A stretch of DNA of 7,217 nt from Dehalococcoidia bacterium (GTDB lineage: Bacteria; Chloroflexota; Dehalococcoidia; JACVQG01; JAHKAY01): NCBI GenBank assembly GCA_030740315.1, contig JASLXN010000074.1:1-7217 (forward strand). The letters run 5' to 3'. A program made the position numbers and the translations under genes. Below, piece by piece: positions 6,262 to 7,217 of this stretch. The first letter of the stretch is position 1. Every line of letters starts with the position of its first letter. Under the pieces are notes generated by a model. It worked only from the letters and a program-made list of their open reading frames with translations. It was not told the origin of the DNA and ran no database searches.

Positions 6262-6885
6262 CTACAGCCAGTCCAGCACCCGCTCATCGTGTTCAAATGC
6301 GGCCAGGAGGACATCAGAGAGGTACTTGACCCTCATGCCGGGGGCCATCCTGGTCGCCTTGCGCACCAGGTTGCCGTAGCAGACAATACAGTCCACCACC
6401 AAGGTATCTACCCCCTCGTCCCTGGCCCGGTCAAAGATGGCCTGGGGGATCACCTGGCAGCAGTACTTGGGTATCTTCACCACATCCAGACCCTTTACCT
6501 GATCCAGAAGGTTGCGGTAGCTCGCCCAGTCCAGGTCAAAGTTCTGCTCCGGGACATAGATGGGGCGGCGGTGGGAGAGGCCACCAAAGTAACCTATCTT
6601 CATGTCCAGGCGGAGATCCGCCCCTTTAAGGCGCTCGGTCAGGATGTCAAAGGCGTAATTCTGGTTTATCCCGCAGTCGGAGTGGAATCTCTTGGCCAGG
6701 TATGCGCACCAGATGCAGAAGTAGTGCATGTCCTTTACCCCTCGCTCCCGGGCCCGGACGATATTCATGTCTAGGAACTCGCGGATGGACTCCTCTGCCG
6801 GGGCGGTATCATTTCCACCCATAACTGCGCCGTGCAGGAGCGGCGCACCACAGCAGTACTCCTTTTCTAGGAAGACATAGTCCAC
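6262..6885 (-). CDS. C-terminal part of the interrupted CCG-domain protein (207 residues)
   Basis: This is the longest stop-free part of the broken redox gene, beginning at a GTG 9 bases after the TAG. It holds the second half of CCG module 1 (YCCGAP at 10-15, FCIWC at 56-60) and all of module 2 (KYCC at 140-143, DCIVCYGN at 165-172). The usual first cysteine of module 2 (in DPC) is absent; GGLSHRR stands there instead. No Shine-Dalgarno precedes the GTG, and starting here would cut module 1 in half. An independent functional protein is therefore unlikely, although reinitiation right after the TAG could produce it. Confidence 0.6.
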   Translation of the reverse strand: MDYVFLEKEYCCGAPLLHGAVMGGNDTAPAEESIREFLDMNIVRARERGVKDMHYFCIWCAYLAKRFHSDCGINQNYAFDILTERLKGADLRLDMKIGYFGGLSHRRPIYVPEQNFDLDWASYRNLLDQVKGLDVVKIPKYCCQVIPQAIFDRARDEGVDTLVVDCIVCYGNLVRKATRMAPGMRVKYLSDVLLAAFEHDERVLDWL

Positions 6886-6894
6886 CCCCAGCCG

Positions 6895-7217
6895 CTACAG
6901 CAGGAGGGCGTAGGAGCGCAGGGGCAGTGCGGTGCCGAAGCAGGCGCAGCCGATGACGACCAGGTTTTCGGCGTTGCCCTTTTTGGGCCTGATTTCAAGC
7001 CCGCCTATGATGCTGTTACGCAGCACGAGAGAGGGATAGTATATACCGTTCTGTCTTATGGCATCGGCCTGCTGCTGGGGATCTGTCTCGTGGCGGGCGC
7101 CGATGGACCTCATGGCACCCTCAATCGAACGTATCGCCGTAATTCTTCCCTGACGGCGGCCTAGCTTATCAGCCGCTTTAGCCTCCTGTTGCCGTGGGCT
7201 GTCGGTCCAGGTCAGCG
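6895..7217 (-). CDS. N-terminal-side fragment of the interrupted CCG-domain protein, partial
   Basis: The frame is open from the window edge and ends at the TAG (6897-6895). If translation started inside the window, ATG 7113 with GAGGG at 7122-7118 would give 72 residues. The frame nevertheless stays open upstream for the remaining 104 bases, so the true start may lie outside. The fragment ends with LVVIGCACFG, the first cysteine strand of CCG module 1, followed by a helix that stops just before the RLGV segment. Alone it lacks the CCG and CxxC ligands and could not hold the cluster of the family. Whether bases 7114-7217 are really coding is uncertain. Confidence 0.5.
   Translation of the reverse strand, partial: LTWTDSPRQQEAKAADKLGRRQGRITAIRSIEGAMRSIGARHETDPQQQADAIRQNGIYYPSLVLRNSIIGGLEIRPKKGNAENLVVIGCACFGTALPLRSYALLL

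Larger units (their letters stand above)
6262..7217 (-). pseudogene. HdrB/HdrD-like CCG-domain redox protein gene, interrupted by TAG, cut by window edge
   Basis: One reading frame is open on the - strand from the right edge to the TAG ending at 6262, broken only by an in-frame TAG at 6897-6895. Protein character continues across the break: GCACFGTALPLRSYALLL, stop, RLGVDYVFLEKEYCCGAPLL. This matches a single cysteine-rich CCG module (Cys, then LGV, then CCG, then CxxC) as in heterodisulfide reductase subunits HdrB/HdrD and GlpC, which handle iron-sulfur-linked electron transfer to disulfides or quinones. Cysteines of module 1 are at 6948-6946 and 6942-6940 (CAC), then CCG at about 6855-6847 and FCIWC near 6720-6706. 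Module 2 keeps KYCC and DCIVC. The region before module 1 (IRQNGIYYP...R) resembles the linker after the ferredoxin domain of HdrD/GlpC proteins, so more of the gene probably lies beyond the edge. A CAG-to-TAG change would restore it; a sequencing error is also possible. Confidence 0.7.

Noticed and set aside
6173..6262. Bidirectional terminator between the convergent genes
   Set aside because: Only five-base stems with long loops and a single TTTT are visible; too weak to call.
6289..6774. A 161-codon + strand open frame opposite the CCG-domain gene
   Set aside because: The - strand frame over the same bases has clear CCG-domain cysteine motifs; the + strand product shows no family features and is a shadow.
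6895..6897. Pyrrolysine or general recoding of TAG as sense
   Set aside because: The protein is not a methylamine methyltransferase-type Pyl user, two genes in the window terminate at TAG, and nothing in the window encodes a Pyl system. It is kept only as a remote possibility in the finding.

Overview
The window is a GC-rich bacterial chromosome segment. It carries the end of an rRNA operon, a housekeeping cluster on the + strand (S1-domain protein, clpC, a small biotinyl carrier, radA, a DinB-like gene) and, converging from the right edge, an interrupted gene for a cysteine-rich (CCG-domain) redox protein on the - strand. The four-domain S1 protein, ClpC with a UVR middle segment, the clpC-radA neighbourhood, the free-standing biotin carrier and the HdrB/HdrD-like protein together suggest an anaerobic member of Chloroflexota (Dehalococcoidia-like). 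That assignment rests on remembered gene neighbourhoods and was not tested by a search.

Left end (1-261): a nearly complete 5S rRNA is followed at once by a strong GC-rich intrinsic terminator with a T run. About 50 bases on lies a near-consensus sigma-70 promoter (TTGACC, 17 bp, TATAAT). Because this promoter lies inside the 5' extension of the next open frame, the S1 protein probably starts downstream of it, not at the first in-frame GTG.

First transcription unit (262-3899): the S1-type RNA-binding protein and clpC overlap by 17 bases and are presumably co-transcribed and translationally coupled. A C-rich, G-poor stretch and a 15-bp intrinsic terminator hairpin end the unit. It pairs a translation protein with the unfoldase of a ClpCP protease. 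No ctsR, mcsA or mcsB gene is present in the window.

Second unit (3915-5573): a promoter closely resembling the first one drives a 73-residue biotinyl carrier protein and radA (recombination and branch migration). radA begins 10 bases after the carrier's stop, with its Shine-Dalgarno overlapping that stop.

Right part (5574-7217): a 122-base spacer holds a weak extended -10 promoter candidate and an inverted repeat ahead of a DinB-fold protein gene. An 89-base convergent spacer without a clear terminator follows. The last feature, on the - strand, is a frame open from the right edge to base 6262 except for one in-frame TAG at 6895-6897. Protein similarity continues smoothly across this stop, so it is one broken (or possibly recoded or misread) HdrD/GlpC-like gene. 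I found no convincing new multi-gene system. The most notable items are this TAG, the unusual second CCG motif of that protein, an atypical Walker A residue in ClpC, and the biotin carrier with no carboxylase nearby.
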